Made by a program: the position numbers and the translations under genes. This document shows positions 42,330 through 43,703 of a DNA stretch of 43,703 bases, piece by piece. Source of the DNA: Tannerellaceae bacterium. GTDB taxonomy: Bacteria > Bacteroidota > Bacteroidia > Bacteroidales > Tannerellaceae. Each line of letters opens with the position of its first letter. Position 1 is the first letter of the stretch. The notes below the pieces were generated by a model. It was not told where the DNA came from. It did no database searches and worked only from the letters and a program-made list of their open reading frames with translations. The stretch is from contig JAISXD010000008.1 in NCBI GenBank assembly GCA_031270665.1, positions 1 to 43,703 on the forward strand. Reading direction: 5' to 3'.

Positions 42330-42361
42330 ATAGGCGACATTCCGCAAGGGATGTCGCCTAT
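42330..42361 (+). terminator. Hairpin after tRNA-Arg
   Basis: ATAGGCGACAT (42330-42340) pairs perfectly with ATGTCGCCTAT (42351-42361) around a 10-nt loop. The T-run after it is modest (GGTATTTTAT). Confidence 0.65.
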
Positions 42362-42466
42362 GGTATTTTATATGATTATCAATCGAATAAATAGAATCAC
42401 GCGTAAGGAAATTTAACATAAGGTGTAGGGAACAAACCTACATTTAGGTAAAATATAGGGATAAAA

Positions 42467-43420
42467 ATGGCAACGTTTAAAGTAATACTCAAGAAAACAA
42501 ATAAGAAAGGAGAAGCTCCGGTCTATCTTACCTTTATTATATTGAAAGGAAAAAGATTGAAATACCGGTACGATTCAGCATATCCCCCAAAGAATTTGAC
42601 AAGAAGAAAGGTTATGTCAAACAATCCCATGAATTTTACCTTGACAAAAATCTTCTTATCTCTAATCTTAAGGCTAAAATCAATAACATATTTGTCAAAT
42701 ACAGGTTACGGGACAGGACAGGACATTGACAGTAGATCAGTTCTGGTCTGAGTTTCGTAATCCGGAAGATTTTAAAGATTTCTTTGATTTCTGTAAACAT
42801 TACCAACGTTTACGGTTCCAGGAACTGGCAGAAGGCACCCAGCGCCATCACAAATCATGTTTAGGTGTACTGAAGAAATTTAAGAATACTATTCATTTTG
42901 ATGAACTTGAAACTGACCTATTTAGAAGATTTGTATTATACCTGAGGAATGAACGTGGAAACAGTGAAGTCACCATCCGTAAAACACTCAAGTCCATTAA
43001 TGTGTACCTTAATGAAGCTGTACGACAAGAATATATTAAAGAAAACCCTGTAAATAATATTAGATTACGCGGTTGTCAGGAAACAACAGCAGTGGCATTG
43101 AATGAAGCGGAATTATCAACTTTAGTAGATCTATACAATAAAAAAATCTTTGCCGGCACGAAACAGGATGTTTTGGAGTTTTTCCTCTTTATGTGTTTCT
43201 CGTCTCTCCATATAGGAGATGCCAGAGAAGTACATATTGATCAGGTTAATGGAGACGTGCTGACTTATATGCGAAAGAAAATGAAGATATCCGGCCCAAA
43301 TACATTCATATTCCACTTTCTGTTCCAGCTATGAAAATAGTAAAACGGAATATTGGACTCCGTAAAGATGGTAAAATATTCAAAGATTTAATATCTGATG
43401 TCAAAATCAGTAGAGATTAA
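42467..43420 (+). pseudogene. Tyrosine recombinase (phage-type integrase), frameshifted and truncated
   Basis: The start MATFKVILKKTNKKGEAPVYL is the arm-binding domain of Bacteroidales tyrosine integrases. The frame then moves three times. Near 42550 (A-run) it passes to a frame reading PVRFSISPKEFDKKKGYVKQSHEFYL. At 42711-42725 a triple GGACA shifts it to TVDQFWSEFRNPEDF...HKSCLGVLKKF (SAM-like core). Near 43298 a short A-run shifts it to YIHIPLSVPAMKIVKRNIGL. The frame then ends at TAA 43418-43420. The catalytic R of box I may lie in IGDAREV, but the later HxxR and the tyrosine are missing, so it cannot recombine. It once served an element at tRNA-Arg. Confidence 0.75.
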
Positions 43421-43703
43421 GTCAGTTTATTTTCGTAGCAGAAAGGCTTGTCTGTAATCCTGAAATTGTGCAGTGCAGCACATAGGGCAAAAACTCTTTC
43501 AACAAAAAGATTCTTCCTCAAGTGGCATTCGTCTTTGATCGTCCGGTAGCGTTTAATACTTCCGATGGCGTGTTCTACTCTAACCCTGAAAGAAGAAATA
43601 ATCCGATTGTTTTGCTTTTGCTCGGCAGTCAACTCTTTTCCTCTGGGCTTTTTCTCCGGTTGAACAATCCTAATGCCATCCGGGCGATATCCTTGATAGC
43701 CGG
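43417..43703 (-). CDS. IS5-family transposase (DDE_Tnp_4 type), C-terminal part
   Basis: The frame enters from the right edge and ends at TAA 43419-43417. It reads GYQGYRPDGIRIVQPEKK, then LTAEQKQNNRIISSFRVRVEHAIGSIKRYRTI and ERVFALCAALHNFRI. The E-hA-IG-hKR-hR-h pattern is the C-terminal catalytic glutamate region of DDE_Tnp_4/IS5 transposases. Its stop overlaps the last codon of the integrase remnant on the other strand, so the element probably inserted there. It is a different subgroup from the IS5 tail at 1-108. Confidence 0.8.
   Translation of the reverse strand, partial: GYQGYRPDGIRIVQPEKKPRGKELTAEQKQNNRIISSFRVRVEHAIGSIKRYRTIKDECHLRKNLFVERVFALCAALHNFRITDKPFCYENKLT

Overview
The window looks like chromosomal DNA of a gut-type Bacteroidota, most likely Bacteroidales near Parabacteroides/Tannerellaceae. 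The grounds are a SusC/SusD outer-membrane pair, lipoproteins with Bacteroidota-type signal peptides, repeated promoters of the TAnnTTTG (-7) class, DUF4922, DUF1343/NamZ and HD+LptD genes, and Bacteroidales-type insertion sequences. The genus is an inference; no rRNA is present.

Layout. Two tRNA genes frame the window. Left of tRNA-Met(CAU) (3' end at 6627) lies an accessory graveyard (1-6.6 kb): tails and heads of IS5, IS4 and IS1 transposases, a stub of a CE15 glucuronoyl esterase, an HTH/transposase-like fragment, and a few intact genes (SnoaL-like protein, DUF2975 + XRE regulator pair, beta-propeller lipoprotein, AAA_14/DUF4143 ATPase). From 6.7 to 42.3 kb runs a mainly core block: prfB (with its programmed frameshift), fadD, sufS-vanZ-rnhB, susD/susC, dgt, rsgA-frr, an AspT/YidE-type transporter, a THUMP-like methyltransferase, the operon GT2-DUF4922-sppA-lpxK-thiL, a META lipoprotein, hsp20, namZ, an HD-LptD gene, ung and asnA. 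Right of tRNA-Arg(CCG) (3' end at 42308) the accessory DNA resumes with a frameshifted tyrosine integrase cut off by an IS5-family element that runs off the window.

Inside the core block one accessory scar (31.1-34.6 kb) holds a collapsed restriction-modification system, the remnant of a six-bladed propeller protein, one copy of a ~0.6 kb dispersed repeat, and two AT-rich lipoprotein genes of unknown role. The other copy of that repeat lies at 10.04-10.64 kb, directly upstream of sufS. The repeat is not explained by any family I recognise.

How genes work together: lpxK (lipid A kinase), the LptD-like protein (LPS export), sppA, the GT2 enzyme and NamZ are envelope functions. prfB, frr and rsgA serve translation termination, recycling and ribosome maturation. 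rnhB, dgt and ung serve DNA and nucleotide maintenance. The most unusual items are the single reading frame joining a cytoplasmic HD hydrolase to an outer-membrane LptD across an internal signal peptide, the dispersed 0.6 kb repeat with a conserved 18-bp palindrome, two tandem-repeat arrays (21 and 22 bp) in intergenic DNA, and paired palindromic operators in front of the DUF2975/XRE operon.
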